Positions 1 to 12,134 of a stretch of 64,000 bases of DNA are shown in pieces (the first letter of the stretch is position 1; every line of letters starts with the position of its first letter). The position numbers and the translations under genes are program-made. The DNA comes from Muscardinus avellanarius (lineage: Eukaryota > Chordata > Mammalia > Rodentia > Gliridae): NCBI GenBank assembly GCA_963383645.1, contig OY726560.1:81697593-81761592 (forward strand), written 5' to 3'. A model generated the notes under the pieces. The model was not told the origin of the DNA and did no database searches. It worked only from the letters and a program-made list of their open reading frames with translations.

Positions 1-150
1 CACAGCCAACCTCAGCTACTTAGTGAGGTACTCTGCAACTTAGTGATACCCTGTTTCAAAATAAAAAATAAAAAAATAGAGTTAGGGGTGCAGATCAAAG
101 GTAGAATGTCTCTGGGTACTGAAAAATCCTCAGTACTGAAAAAAAACCAA
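1..150 (+). repeat. SINE (B1-dID type), cut by window edge
   Basis: The left part reads like the end of a 7SL/B1-derived half ('CTACTTAGTGAGG', 'CCCTGTTTCAAAATAAA'). It is followed by an ID-like right half ending 'CAGTACTG' and an A-rich tail. The 5' end lies outside the window. Confidence 0.75.
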
Positions 151-1107
151 CCAACCCATAAAACATGACTCTTTGGAAAGGGTCACATTAATTGATAGAA
201 AAAAAAAACGCTCAACCATCAATTAAATTATTTCTTACTCATCTTCTTTGTTTAAGGCCACTTCCTTAGCAGAAAGCTCAGACATAAGAATGGGGGTCTT
301 CAGGTTTTTTTTCTGGTCAGCATAAAAAAATTTAATATTGCTGTAAGTCACAGACAACTATCTATGGTGATATTTCTGGGTTAGTCAGTACACAAAGGGA
401 TTTATCAATTTCTGCATGATGGAAAACAGCAACATTAGTTATATAACAACTTCAGAAGTAAAAAGAGAGAGAAAGAAGAAAGTTAAGAAATAGAGAAAGT
501 GAGAGCTTGGGGGAAAAGAGGACAGAACAAAGACTATGTGAATGATAGATTGGTTTGGGATCAAAGAACAAAAAGTTGTGCCGTTTTAATTTAAATACCT
601 TTGTATAGCAAAGAAGCTGCTCAAAAACCACTCTTTATCTGTATCAGCTATAGACTCACAGACAGTAATAGACTGTGTTTGGCCAGATTTTAACCCAGGT
701 GCCCTATCTGCACCTAGCACTCTTCTCCTTCTCATCCTCCCTGCCCTCTGCAGGAGCACTTCAACATAGTCATCTTCAGAAGATGACAACAGTGTTGGCC
801 ACACTTTTGTAAACCAAAGAGCCACTTGATGAAACCAGGGAGGTGAGTTTCTTTCATTTTGCTTAGGAATATGTTGCATAAGGCCAAGTTCAAAATCCTA
901 AATGCTTCCAAATCCAAAAATTGTGGGAGGCCCAAATGATACTACAAATGGAAAATACTTTACATGACCTCATGTGTCACAGTCAAAATGCAAGATTATT
1001 ACCTTCAGACTATGTGTTCATGATGTATATGAAACATGAATGGATTTTCTGTTTGACTTGAATAACATCTCTAAGATATCTCATTATCATGTTTATGCAA
1101 GTATTTT
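151..1107. other. Unassigned AT-rich sequence
   Basis: I recognise no gene or repeat family here. The open frames on the minus strand at 586-935 overlap each other in different frames, have no recognisable domain, and carry no splice or promoter context that I can defend. Confidence 0.4.
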
Positions 1108-1123
1108 AAAAAATCAGAAATCA

Positions 1124-1320
1124 TTGGCTGGGCGTGGTGGCGCACGCTTGTAATCCCTGCGCTTGGGAAGAAGACAGGAGGATTGCTCAGGTTCGAAGCC
1201 AGCTGCGCGCGCTGGCTTAGGACACCCTGTTTCCAAATAAAAAATGTAAAAATAGGTCTGAGAGTGTAGCCCGGAGGTAGAAGGGCTTCCAGGAACCCCA
1301 GTACCACCAAAAAAAAAAAA
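1124..1320 (+). repeat. SINE, B1-dID subfamily A, with TSD
   Basis: A full-length SINE: B1-like left half with 'GGCTGGGCGTGGTGGCGCAC', an A-rich linker, a right half with 'AGTGTAGCCCGGAGGTAGAA', and the end 'AACCCCAGTACCACC' plus poly(A). The TSD AAATCAGAAATCA flanks it at 1111-1123 and 1321-1333. Confidence 0.9.
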
Positions 1321-1340
1321 AAATCAGAAATCAGAAATAC

Positions 1341-1425
1341 AGGAGTGGATATGTGGCTCAGTGGTACAGTACTTGCCTAGCATGCATGAGGCCCTGAGTT
1401 CAAGCCCCAATACTGAAAAAAACAA
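1341..1425 (+). repeat. ID-like SINE (tRNA-derived)
   Basis: A short tRNA-like unit with 'GGCTCAGTGGTACAGTACTT' (box A region) and 'GAGTTCAAGCCCC' (box B-like), then an A/C-rich tail. It is a SINE of the rodent ID class, not a tRNA gene: it has no cloverleaf 3' half. Confidence 0.75.
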
Positions 1426-2187
1426 AACAAAAAACAAACAAAAGAATGAGTGAATAAATAAATAATTCTGAAACAATTCTGGTCCCAAGCTAATCATATA
1501 AAGTATACTCAAATGTAATAACAAACTTTAAGTACGCAACACGTACTTAAATGTAAACATAATTGTAAAATTACCTCTCATCAGATGTAAAAGAATAGAA
1601 AAATGAGCCTCATCCAAATTCCCCTGTCATTTTCATCCCTTTCAGTTCATAGTCTTATGAATAATGCAGTCTATGTTTTATGTTTGACTGGGAATTTGAG
1701 ATGCTATGTTGGCCATTTGGAATTGAATACCTTCTATCAGTTTTTCTTTCTTTTTTAAAGTTTCTCTTTTTATACACATGATTTACTACTAAAAGAATTT
1801 ACACCAAAGAAGAAGTTCATGTCCATCCTGACAGCCTCTTTTACAAATTCTCTTCTTTAGCAAAAATTAGGATTTCTTTTCTGCATTTGATTATGGTTTT
1901 GTATTCTTTTGTTTTGTAATAAATTTTATAAGACAAATACACATCTGAACAGAAACATGGGGCCATTTTAGAGCTAAATCCCTGAGCATTCATCCACATT
2001 TTTAAACCCATCTTTGATATTTCAGTTTCATCAATTACAAATTTCAGTAGGTGGACTACAAATTCATAGTTGCCAGGGAATACTTCTTAGATTTTTTGCT
2101 CTTTATGCTAATAATATCAACCTGGTTGTTTCCAGTGTCAAGATGAATTCCCTTAGGATAGCACTTTCTTGTTAGAAAATAGTTCTC
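1426..2187. other. Unassigned AT-rich sequence
   Basis: No gene or clear repeat recognised. It has no conserved ORF and is rich in short A and T runs. Confidence 0.4.
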
Positions 2188-2201
2188 AAAAACTTACAAT
2201 G

Positions 2202-2654
2202 CTTCATCAACAGATGGATGGATTACAAAATTAGAGAAATACACACAATGGAATTCTACTCAGCTATAAAGAAGAACAAAATCACGTCATCCACAAGAAG
2301 ATGGAAGGACCTAGAGAACATTATGTTAAGTGAGATCAGCCAAGCACAGAAAGAGAAGGGACATGTTTTCTCTAATATGCCCAAATTAGGGACTATCAGG
2401 AATACCAGTGGGACTCCAGATAATGGATGGGAAACCTCAGCAAAGCTGAAATGGAAGGGTAGAGATGAAGAAGGCTGAGGTTGACTAATGGAGGAACTAC
2501 ATCCAAATGTGTGTAAAAGTATGAATGCAGCATGGTTAACCAGGACACTCATTGTTGGGAGGGGGGAAGGGTAAGTGGGGGATGGGAAAGGGCACCAAGC
2601 ACAGTCTGAATGTATTCCATTTTCAATATGATCCACATACAAATAAATAAATGA
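2202..2654 (+). mobile_element. 5'-truncated L1, 3' end type I, with perfect TSD
   Basis: Only the last part of ORF2 and the 3'UTR are present. The frame at 2218-2478 gives the typical ORF2p C-terminal 'MEFYSAIKK...MLSEIS' region. The 3'UTR carries 'GTTAACCAGGACACTCATTG' and ends near 'TTTTCAATATGATCCACA' plus an A/T tail. A perfect 14-bp TSD, AAAAACTTACAATG, lies at 2188-2201 and 2655-2668. This 3'UTR differs from that of the full-length L1 at 3.0-8.9 kb, but matches the copies near 22.9 kb and 57.0 kb. Confidence 0.9.
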
Positions 2655-2704
2655 AAAAACTTACAATGTACAGTGGCATAGAGCACAGAGCTGTGGGCAT
2701 TATT

Positions 2705-2923
2705 ATTTTTTATTTTTTTATTTTTGGTGGTATTAGGGTTCCTGGATGCCCTTCTACCTCTGGGATACACTCCCACAGGCTACACTCCCAGACCTATTTT
2801 TTAACATTTTTATGTGGAAACAGAGTCTCTTAAGCCAGCGAGGCTGGCTTCGAACCAGTGCGATCCTCCTGTCTCCACCTCCCAAGCGCGGGGATTACAA
2901 GCGTGCACCACCATGCCTGGCCT
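2705..2923 (-). repeat. SINE, B1-dID subfamily A, with TSD
   Basis: Reverse-complement SINE, running from poly(T) through 'GGTTCCTGGATGCCCTTCTA' to 'CACCACCATGCCTGGCC'. The TSD CTGTGGGCATTATT is at 2691-2704 and 2924-2937. Confidence 0.9.
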
Positions 2924-3764
2924 CTGTGGGCATTATTTTAACTAGCAATATTATAAGTTTTATTTGAGTAATATTTGAAACTTATGGAAAAGTTGTGACA
3001 CTAAGAAAACACATTTGAGGACTTCTGGAAAGATGGCGACCAAGAAAAGCAGTGTTTATGAGTCCTGCTAACAATCGATCTCTATGCCACAAAATCAGCG
3101 CTTTTAATAGCCAGAAAACACCATCAGCAGAGAAATAAAAACTGTAAATACAAGGCACAGAGAAAAAGAAGACTAGAAGAACAACCAAAGACCAGAAAAG
3201 AAATCAGCCTGCATTGTGGCAGTGGAACCTTGCTGGCGCCATCTTCCCTCACAGCACCAGCCTTCAGAGAAGAAAGGGACTCAGAACAGAGGTCAAAACG
3301 AGAAAAGAAATACGTGAGCCTCACAGCCAAGGCGCAACAGCAGCACCATATTTCCAGCAGTGGCAGTGAGTTCACTGCACCTGTGGCAGCTCCAGATCAG
3401 TGCACTAAATAACCATAAGTGAAATTGCGGGCCTTAAAGGAGAATCCCAGTACTGCAACTCCAGGGACTTGAGCAGCTTTGAAAATCTCCCTAGGTCTGA
3501 GATTTTGCAGTCCAACCCAGTGAAGGAGTAGTGGTGGCAGAGATACCACACCTCAGTTGAAGCTTCCTGTGGGAAAACACCCAGCCTGGCACCCTCATGG
3601 TCTCATGCAGTCTCAATTAACTCCCTGGGTCTGAGACTTTGCGATACAATGCAGTAAAAGAGTAGTGGTGACTGAGATTACCACAGACTTGAGATCCAGA
3701 GCACACTAAGTGAAGTCATAGTGACACAGAGAAGAACCCAGAGAAGGCACAAACTTCTGAAATC

Positions 3765-4676
3765 ATGGGGAAGATGAATAACAATGGAGCAATGAACTAC
3801 CACAACCCCACAACATCAGAACCTGATAACACAGAAATTCAGAGATCTCCAGAAGATCAAATCAGGAATGTAACTGTAGAAATAATACAGGACCTTCAAA
3901 AAGAATTTAGAGAGAGTTTAAAAGAAATAAAGGATGCAGTCATTGAAGTAAAGTCCTCAATTCAAAGTATAAACAATCAATTAGACCACAAGGAGGATAG
4001 AATCTTACTCCTAGAAGATGATCACTCCAAAAATGAAAGCATAGTTTATAATTTAGAAAAAAAATCCAACAGCAGGAATTTGACATTGAAGAAATATGGG
4101 CCCATTTTAAGAGAGCTAACCTAAGAATAATTGGAATAGAGGAGGGAAAAAAAGGTGAAACCAAAGGGATCAATAATCTCTTAAAGAAAGTAATAGCAGA
4201 AAAATTTCCAAACATAGAGCAAGAGGTCAATTCACAGGTCCAGGTTCTTACAGAACTCCCTTCAGATGGGATCAGAGAAGAGGTTCCCCATGCCACATAA
4301 TTGTCAAAATGACCAATGTGGAAGCCAAGGAGAGAGTCTTAAAGGCAACAAAAACAAAAGGCCAAGTGACATTTAGAGGCAAACTAATTAAAGTCACTCC
4401 AGACTTTCCAAACCAAGTCATGAAAGCCAGAAGAGTTTGGAGTAACATATTCCAAACTCTGAAAGAAAACAACTTCCAGCCAAAACTTTTCTACCCAGCA
4501 AAAATATCAAATTAGATGGGGAAATAAGAAGCTTCCATGACAAACAGAAACTCAAGGAATTTATGACTTCAAAACCAGCGCTAGAGAAAATACTCAAAGA
4601 GATTAACTACAAAGAAGAAATAGGTAATACATGCCAGAACCAGAGAAACAAGATTTTCCATCCAGCAGACAACTAA
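3765..4676 (+). pseudogene. L1 ORF1 pseudogene (RNA-binding chaperone)
   Basis: In living L1s, ORF1p forms a coiled-coil trimer that binds L1 RNA in the cytoplasm and acts as a nucleic-acid chaperone. Here the start is the ATG at 3765 (MGKMNNNGAMN). The first 100 or so codons (N-terminal tail and coiled coil) remain open, then a small deletion in an A run near 4060 shifts the frame and the reading ends at 4124. The RRM and C-terminal domain persist out of frame: 'MTNVEAKERVLKATKTKGQV' at 4309 on, then a second deletion near 4505 where the half-L1 copies have extra bases. The original stop is the TAA near 4674. The family assignment is firm because it aligns throughout with the intact ORF1 at 24294-25211. 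It makes no functional protein. Confidence 0.9.
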
Positions 4677-4720
4677 GCAAGAAGAATAAACAGTATCTTA
4701 CACAGAAATAAAATCTTAAC

Positions 4721-7700
4721 ATGTTAGTAATTAAAAATTATCTCTCAATAATCACACTGAATATAAATGGCCTCAACTCCCCAATAAAAAGATATAAAGT
4801 GGCAAGATGGATTAAAAAACAGAATCCATCCAACTGCTGCTTAAAAGAAACACACCTTACAAGTAAAGATAGGAACAAACTCAAGGTAAAGGGCTAGAGC
4901 AAGGTAATCCATGCTAACGGAACTTGAAGGCAAGCAGTAGTAGCAACTATGATATCAGACAAGTTAGACTTCAAACCCAAACTTATTAGAAGAGACAAAG
5001 AAGGTCATATTATACTGGTAAAATAAATAATCCAGCAAGAGGAGATAACAATAATCAACATCTATGCCCAAACATAGGGGCAGCTACTTTCATAAATCAA
5101 ACTCCTTGTGACATGAAGTCACACATAAATCCCAATACAATAATACTGGGAGACTTCAATACACCTCTCATAATACTAGACCGATCTTTCAGACAAAGGG
5201 TCAGTAAAGATGCCTCAGAACTAAAGAACACTATTAACCAAATGGACCTTTTGGACACATACAGAATATTTCACCCAAATACAGCAGAGTTTACATTCTT
5301 CTCTGCTGCTCACGGAACCTTCTCCAAAATAGATCACATCCTGGGACACAAAATGAGCACTAGCAAATTTAAAAAATCTTACATACTTCCCTGTGTCATT
5401 TCAGACCATAATGGAATGAAACTAGAAATCAACTATAAGAAGACCCAGAGAAACAACATAAACATGTGGAGACTCAACACCACACTTCTGAATGAAGAAT
5501 GGGTCATAGAAGACGTAAGAGGTGAAATCAAGAAATTTCTAGAAAGAAATGAAAATAAAGATACAACATATCAAAACCTCTGGGACATTTTGAAGGTAGT
5601 ATTAATAGGAAAATTTATAGCACTAAGTGCTCACATAAGAAAAGCAGAAAATCTTCAAATAAATAACCTAACAACACACTTCAAAGCCCTTGAAAAACAG
5701 GAACAATCTAATACCAAAGCCAGTAGAGGAAGTTATTAAACAGACAGGAAGTTATTAAAATTAGAGCATAAATTAACAAAATAGAGAATAAAAAAAACTA
5801 CAGAGAATGAACAAAACCAAAAGCTGGTTTCTTGAAAAAAATTAACAAGATAGATAAACCACTAGCTGACCTAACTAAAAAAAAAAAAAAAGAGAGAGAA
5901 TCAACCCAAATTATGAAGATAAGAGAAAAAAGGGAGACATTACTACCGACAGTGTAGAAATCCAGAGGATCATCAGAAACTACTTTGAAAAATTATACTC
6001 CAACAAAATAGAAAATCTGGAGGAAATTGACAACTTCCTAGATAAATACAACCTTCCTAAACTGAGTCAAGAAGATATAGAACACTTTGACCAACCAATA
6101 ACAATCAAAGAGATTGAAACAGCAATAAAGAGCTTACCATCAAAGAAAGCCAAGGACCAGATGGCTTTCCAAGTGATTTCTATAAAACCTTTATAGAAGA
6201 GCTAACCACAATTCTTCTCAAACTATTTCATGAAAAAGAAAAAACTGGGACTCTCCCAAATACATTCTATGAAGCCAACATCACACTAATACCCAAACCA
6301 AATAAAGACAGTTCAAGGAAGGAAAACTACAGGCCTATATCTCTGGTGAACTTGGATGCAAAACTATTAAACAGAATACTAGCAACACGCATTCAAAACC
6401 ACATCAAGAAAATCATACAGCATGACCAGGTAGGGTTCATCCCAGGGATGCAGGGCTGGTTCAACATAAAAAAATTAATCCATGTAATTCATCATATAAA
6501 CAGAATCAAAGACAAAAATCACATGATTATTTCAATAGACACGGAAAAAGCATTTGGTAAAATTCAACATCCATTTATGATAAAAACACTGCAGAGAATT
6601 GGAATAGAAGGAACATATCTCAACATCATAAAGGCAGTCTACAATAAGCCTACCACCAACATCATATTAAATGGGGAAAAACTTCAAGAATTCCCCCTAA
6701 ACACAGGAACAAGACAAGGATGTCCATTATCACCACTTCTCTTCAATACAGTACTAGAGACTCTAGCCAGAGCAATAAGGTAATAAAAGGAAATCAAACA
6801 AGTACAAATAGGAAAAAGAAGAACTCAAACTTTCACTATTTGCAGATTACAACATGATAGTATATTTAGAAAACCCGACAAACTCAACCAAAAGGCTTAT
6901 AGAACTTATCAACAAATTCAGCAAAGTGTCTGGATAAAAAATCAATTTAAAAATCAGAAGGTTTCCTGTACACTAACCATAAATCCACTGGAAAAAAATT
7001 CAGAAAATATTTCCACTCAGGATCTCATACAAAAAAAATAAAATATGTAGGAATAAACTTGACCAAGGAGGTAAAAGATCTCTACAAAGAAAATTATAAA
7101 ACATTGAAAAAAGAAATCAAAGAAGATCCTAGAAGATGGAAAGATCTTCCATGTTCATGGATTGGCAGAATAAATATTATTAAAATGGCCATCCTTCCAA
7201 AAGTGATCTACAGATTTAACGCAATGCCCATTAAACTACCAAGATCATTCTTCAAAGACATAGAAAAATCAGTCCTTAAATTTATTTGGAATAACAAAAA
7301 GCTCAGAATAGCCAAAATAATTCTCAGCAACAAACACCATGCAAGAGGAATCACATTACCAGACTTTATACTACAAAGCCTTTGTAATAAAAACAGCATG
7401 GTACATAGACCAATGGATCAAAATAGAAGACATGGAAGCAAGTCCACACACTTTCAGCCAATTGATTTTTGACAAAGGGGCCAAAAACATTTACTGGAAA
7501 AAAGATAGCCTGTTCAACAAATGGTGTTGGCAAAACTGGTTAACCATATGTAGAAAATTGGAAATTCTTCCCACTCTTTCACCCTGCACAAAAGTCAATT
7601 CAAGATGGATCAAAGACTTGGAAATCAAACCAGAGACCTTGAGGCTTCTTGAAGAGGGCATAGGTCCAACACTGCAATACATAGTCACAGATAAACACTT

Positions 7701-8505
7701 TCTCAACAAGACTCCAAAGGCACAACAAATTAAAAGGGGAATCAATACATGGAATTGCATGAACTGAAGAGCTTCTGTTCAGCAAAGGAAACTGTTAAGA
7801 ACCTCAACTGAGAGCCAACAGAATGGGAGAAGTTTTTTGCTACCTACCCCTCTGATAGAGGACTAATATCTAGAATATACAGAAAACTCAAGAAACTCAA
7901 CACTAAAAAAAAATCATCCAATCACAAAATGGGCAAGCGAACTAAACAAACACTTCACAAAAGAAGAAATTCAAATGGCCAATAAATGCATAAGGAAATG
8001 CTCAACATCACTGGCAATCAGAGAGATGCAAATCAAAACTACCCTGAGATTTCACCTAACTCCAACGAGAATGGCAATCATTCAAAACACAAACAACAAC
8101 AAATGCTGGCAAGGATGTGGAGAAGTGGGAACTCTAAAACATTTTTGGTGGGATTGCAAATTCGTGTAACCACTTTGGAAAACAGTATGGAGAATACTCA
8201 GAAGAATGGTAACTAATCTACCATTTGGTCCAGCAATACCACTTCTGGGTATTTACCTAAAAGAAAGGAAACCAAACTACCAAACTAATGCATGTGTATC
8301 TATGTTCATAGCTGCTCAATTCACCATAGCCAAACTATGGAACCAGCCAAGATGTTCATCAACAGATGAATGGATTACAAAACTGGGATATGTACACAAT
8401 GGAATTTTACTCAGCCATAAAAAAATACAGTTGCGGTATTTTCAGGGTAATGGATGGATCTTGTGGACATTATGCTACGTGAGATTAGTCTTTCACAAAA
8501 AATAA
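4721..8505 (+). pseudogene. L1 ORF2 pseudogene (endonuclease/reverse transcriptase)
   Basis: ORF2p cuts target DNA and primes reverse transcription there. Remnants appear in order. The endonuclease start near 4721 resembles the usual 'TLNINGLNSPIKR' opening. The endonuclease C-terminal half is in the open segment 5113-5739, with GDFN and SDHNGMK motifs. The RT fingers and palm lie in 6346-6783 ('[21 protein letters not shown]', IDTEKAF, '[18 protein letters not shown]'). RT thumb/connection pieces follow in 7059-7472 and 7339-7767, and the cysteine-rich end in 7975-8505 (CWQGCGEVGTLKHFWWDCKFV). The catalytic FADD box at about 6838-6855 reads F-A-D-Y-N-M, so the second aspartate is replaced and one codon inserted. 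Stops and frameshifts separate the segments. The end is approximate. Confidence 0.92.
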
Positions 8506-8845
8506 GAAATCAGATGTTTTCCCTAATATGTGAAAGCTAAAAAGAAATGGCTCATAGGAGGAACTCTAGATGAAAAAGAAAATTCTATAAAGGAGCAAAA
8601 AAGACAAACTCAATGAGGAGATGGGACAGGGGAACAAGGAAATCTCTAAAACATGCAACGTACTTAAACATATTGAAGTCAACCACTAAGCCAAGCAAAG
8701 GAAGGAGGGATGGGGAACGAATAGGGTGGGAAACGGGTAGGGGTTAAATTGGTGATGTGTACATGTATGTACACACAAGTTTTTTTACCCCAATATGATG
8801 TATGAATATAATGCACCAATAAAAATTTAAAAAAAGAATAAAAAA

Positions 8846-8935
8846 TAGGGCAGAGGATGTAGCTCGAACATCAAATGCCCTTGGATTCCATCCCCAGACC
8901 CACAGTAAATAAATAAATACATAAATAAATAATCT
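8846..8935 (+). repeat. Right half of a SINE in the L1 tail
   Basis: 'GAGGATGTAGCTCGAACATC' through 'CTTGGATTCCATCCCCAGAC' matches the ID-like right half of the B1-dID SINEs, followed by a TAAA-rich tail. It lies between the L1 3' end and the L1's 3' TSD. Confidence 0.65.
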
Positions 8936-9027
8936 GTTAAAAAATAAAAAATAAAAAGAGCACATTTGACATCTATATATTTTTAGCCTACATTGTCATT
9001 GGCTTAATTTGCTTTATCATTGCACCT

Positions 9028-9120
9028 TCTCTCTTTCTCTCTGTCTCTCTCTCTCTCTCTGTCTGTCTCTCTGTCTGTCTCTCTGTCTCTCTCTCTTTCT
9101 CTCGCTCTCTTTCTCTTTTT
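9028..9120 (+). repeat. Pyrimidine-rich (CT)n/(GTCT)n simple repeat
   Basis: An almost pure C/T tract with interspersed GTCT units. The open frame across it (9020-9259) is Leu/Ser low-complexity and is not a gene. Confidence 0.95.
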
Positions 9121-9708
9121 CAGAATATGTTGCATGGCTTCTTACCCTATGGTATGTCAGTACTTATTTACTGTGAATAGACATATTCTCCTTCATAACT
9201 TCAGCAAAATTATCATTTTAACTAATTTAGCATCGATATTCTTTCTAATCTATCTTTAATATTCCAGTTTAATCAGTTGACCTTAAAAATGCCCATTGAA
9301 GATTTTCTCCCTGGTATGGGATCACAACTACGATATCAATTTAGCTTTTTTGGGGGGGGATATTTCCATTGACTTTCTTTATCATTTATGACACTGAAAT
9401 TTTTGAAGCATGTAGTACCTTGTGAAGGAACACTGCTCTTATTGTGGGTTTGTCTGCTCTTCCCTCTTGACTAGATTCAGGTTATGCATTCTAGGAAGAA
9501 ATATGTATGTGACATTGAAAAACAGGTTTTCTTCCACATTGTTAAAATACTAAAATTACTTCAGTTGTCCAGGACATAAGTAATGTGTGTCTCTGTGTTT
9601 CCTTTCAAAGTAATGAATAGCATATCACTCATAAAAACTTTATTATCAACTACCAAAACAGACAGAGGGGACTCAGAGAGATTATATGATTCCTTAAAAT
9701 GTTAAATA
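9121..9708. other. Unassigned sequence
   Basis: I see no gene or clear repeat. A G8 run near 9352-9359 is the only simple feature. Confidence 0.4.
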
Positions 9709-9800
9709 CAACTTCGAGAGACCCTGTTTCAAAGTAAAAAATTAAATTAAGAGGATTCAGAAGTAAAATTCCCTTGGGTTCAATCCCTAACACCAAACAA
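9709..9800 (+). repeat. Partial SINE (right half)
   Basis: 'AGAGACCCTGTTTCAAAG' linker, then 'TTGGGTTCAATCCCTAACACC' and an (ACAA)-rich tail: the 3' part of a diverged B1-dID SINE. Confidence 0.7.
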
Positions 9801-11549
9801 GCAAACAAACAAACCAAAACAAAAAGATTTAAAATGTTAAAATAGGGGAGCTTACTAAGTGCTGTGTGCATGTATGTCACTGTCAACATGCTTTACATTA
9901 TGATGTGAGAATTATAATGCACACATAAAAGCACATTATAAAAATGTTAAAATAAATAAGGCCTCTGAGCTGACTTAGTGCCATGATCTCATTTATAGAA
10001 AAGAAATCGAGTCTCACTTTTGAGATGTTAGGTGATTGATCTTCCCTCCTCCCTGCTTCCCACTTGTCATGGATGAAAACTGTCTCTAATCCATCTGAGG
10101 CAGACCTCCTGCTGCCTGGAAAGCAGATCCCATTAGTTATCGTGCCTCTCTCTGTATGTCACTCTCTCTGTCCAAGGGAGCCTTACCTGGGCCTTACAAA
10201 CATGTAACAAATCACCATTATCCCAAGACACAGCATCTGCTTGATTTGATCTCGTTTTTATTTCAGTCTGTCACCTGTTTTATTTCCTTTTGTTTCTGTC
10301 TCTCCATTTGTATCTGTCCATCCTTGAACTGCACCTTGGCCTTGTGTGGGGTGCATTTCTGGGTTGTCTTCTCTTCTCATCTCTGAGTCCTTCCACCCTC
10401 TCCCAGGCCCTGAGCCTTCAGCTTGGTGGGCAGCAGGAGCCCATCCTGACCACCGGCTCCTTCAAGCTCCTGAACTGCTGTGTGAATCTTTCTTTGGGAC
10501 CTCACCTAGAAGTAGTCCAGCTGTAGGTGACAATTTCTCTTTTCTCATGGAAGGAACACAATTTCTCCCCTTTGCTCCCCTGTGGTTAGTGTAATACCCT
10601 TCTTAGAATAAGAGGGAATTGAACTTCCAGGTGGGTTGCCACAGTTCTAAGAACAGGATTTTATGTGCAGCTTGATTGAAACACCACCTGTGAAGCCACC
10701 CAAATCCCCAAATTCATAATGCCTATGTGTGTGAGCTTTTGTCTTTCACTGGATTGGGTTCCCTAATCCATGTGTCTTTGCTTTCTTACTGCAAAGATGA
10801 TCAGTGTGACTTGTATACAACTGTTCAAAGACCAAACAGTTGAAATATTAGTTTATTCCATCTTTTTGGGCTTATTAGATGACAGATAGATAGACATAAA
10901 GACAGATATTCCTTTTCTTTGGATAAGTGTAGGTAAAGGATATAAAACCCTAGGAAATATTATAATCCAAGAGTTTTGATTTTTAAACCTCTATACTAAC
11001 CTCTCTGCTCTAGGCCTTTGAAGATACTGTGTACGATGCCAGAGGCTGGTTTCTCAGAGTCTGTCTAAAATTCTTGTCCACTGTGACTAAAGATTGTTCA
11101 CAATAAGGGTTTGGGGTCTAGTGCTAGGTATTTGGCTAATTAACATTTCAAAGAAAACCAATGCATTCATGTCATGTAGTCCAGTGAACAGCAAAGGTTG
11201 GCATTCTTCCCCCCTTGACTTCCACTTTTTATGGATATCATTTTTTCCTTTAGGGTCTCTCTGGATGTTTTTCCTTTCTCTTCCACCCTTCCTTCCATTT
11301 ATGAGTCTCTCTTCTTCTTCCTCACATCTACTCCACTCTTCCTTTGCTTTATTTTCTGCTCCCATTGGATATAATTTTAACTGAATTATTTAAAAAAGAA
11401 ATAGCTATATTATTAAGACTCACTGTTGTCCATGGCCAACCTCAAAACTTCTTTTCAAACAAGTAAAGTTTAAGAATAAAAAAGAAACATAATTGATTTA
11501 AAAATCAATGCCCTGTGTCATAGTTTATGGTTTGAATCTCAGTGGTTAA
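9801..11549. other. Unassigned sequence
   Basis: No supported gene. 10030-10620 is less AT-rich and holds overlapping short frames (for example 10156-10386 and 10346-10594), but these carry no recognisable domain and no defensible exon structure. 9840-9950 has a faint L1-3'-end flavour ('GTGTGCATGTATGTC'), too weak to call. Confidence 0.35.
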
Positions 11550-11757
11550 TGTTTTATTTTTATTTTTATTTTGGTACTGGGGATTATACCCAGGAACACT
11601 TTACCTCTGAAGTACACATCAGATCTTTTTCATTTCATTTTAAAATAAAGAATCACTAAGTTGCAGAGGGCCTTGCTAGGTTGCTCAAACTGGCCTGTGA
11701 TCTTCCTGTCTCAGCCTTCCAAGTCCTAGGATTACAGACATGCACACACAGCTGTTA
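11550..11757 (-). repeat. SINE, B1-dID subfamily B, diverged
   Basis: Reverse complement: 'TTTTGGTACTGGGGATTATA', then 'CACTAAGTTGCAGAGGGCCT', then 'CAGCCTTCCAAGTCCTAGGA' and 'GATTACAGACATGCACAC'. Consistent with an older SINE copy. Confidence 0.85.
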
Positions 11758-11857
11758 CACCCTTTTGGTGGGAACTGTGGGAGGCCTCAAAAGCAAACAT
11801 GGATTTGAAGCAATGCCATGAAATTCAGACCATGAATATAGAATAGTTACAAGCAGA

Positions 11858-11998
11858 CTTAGTCCATTTTCTATTGCTATAAGAAAATACTTGAAGCCAA
11901 TACTTTATAAAGAAAGGAGGTTTATTAAGTTCACAGTTCTGGAGGCTCCAGAGCATGGCATCAGCATCTTCATGGCCCTGGTGAGAGCCTCATTCTGG
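11858..11998 (-). repeat. MaLR-like LTR fragment, antisense
   Basis: 'TAGTCCATTTTCTATTGCTA', then 'CTTTATAAAGAAAGGAGGTT', then 'ACAGTTCTGGAGGCT' resemble the reverse complement of the 3' end of MST/MLT1-class (ERVL-MaLR) LTRs. This is an old, non-coding fragment, and the family is named from memory of the consensus. Confidence 0.5.
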
Positions 11999-12055
11999 AC
12001 AGCATCACATTAGTAGGGGTGTGTGTGAGAATGGCTAGTGACATGCAGGACAGAA

Positions 12056-12130
12056 GGCGGTAGGTAAAGCTCATAGGTAGAATCCCCCTGGGTTCAATCC
12101 CCAGTACCAAAAAATAAAATAAAATAAAGT
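12056..12130 (+). repeat. SINE right half
   Basis: 'AAGCTCATAGGTAGAATCCC' and 'CTGGGTTCAATCCCCAGTAC', then an AAAAT-rich tail: only the ID-like half is present. Confidence 0.75.
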
Positions 12131-12134
12131 TGAA

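Larger units (their letters stand above)
3019..8953 (+). mobile_element. Full-length, inactive L1 retrotransposon
   Basis: This is a complete L1 by layout: a 5'UTR opening with 'ACTTCTGGAAAGATGGCGAC' (YY1-like AAGATGGCG), ORF1 remnant (from 3765), ORF2 remnant (from 4721), a 3'UTR with G-rich tract (about 8700-8745) and the terminal 'TATGATGTATGAATATAATG' region before an A-rich tail. The flanks carry a decayed TSD: AAGAAAACACATTTGA (3003-3018) against AAAAGAGCACATTTGA (8954-8969), three transitions in 16 bases. A SINE half at about 8846-8910 sits inside the tail, before the 3' TSD, so it landed after the L1. Many stops and frameshifts make it dead. It gives the reference structure for the half-L1 copies further along. 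Confidence 0.93.

Noticed and set aside
1341..1425. tRNA gene
   Set aside because: Only box A and box B-like words of an ID SINE; no acceptor stem or 3' half of a cloverleaf, and an A/C-rich tail follows. The same applies at 28878-28964.
10030..10620. Possible coding exon in a less AT-rich patch
   Set aside because: Overlapping frames in all phases with Ser/Leu-rich translations; no motif.
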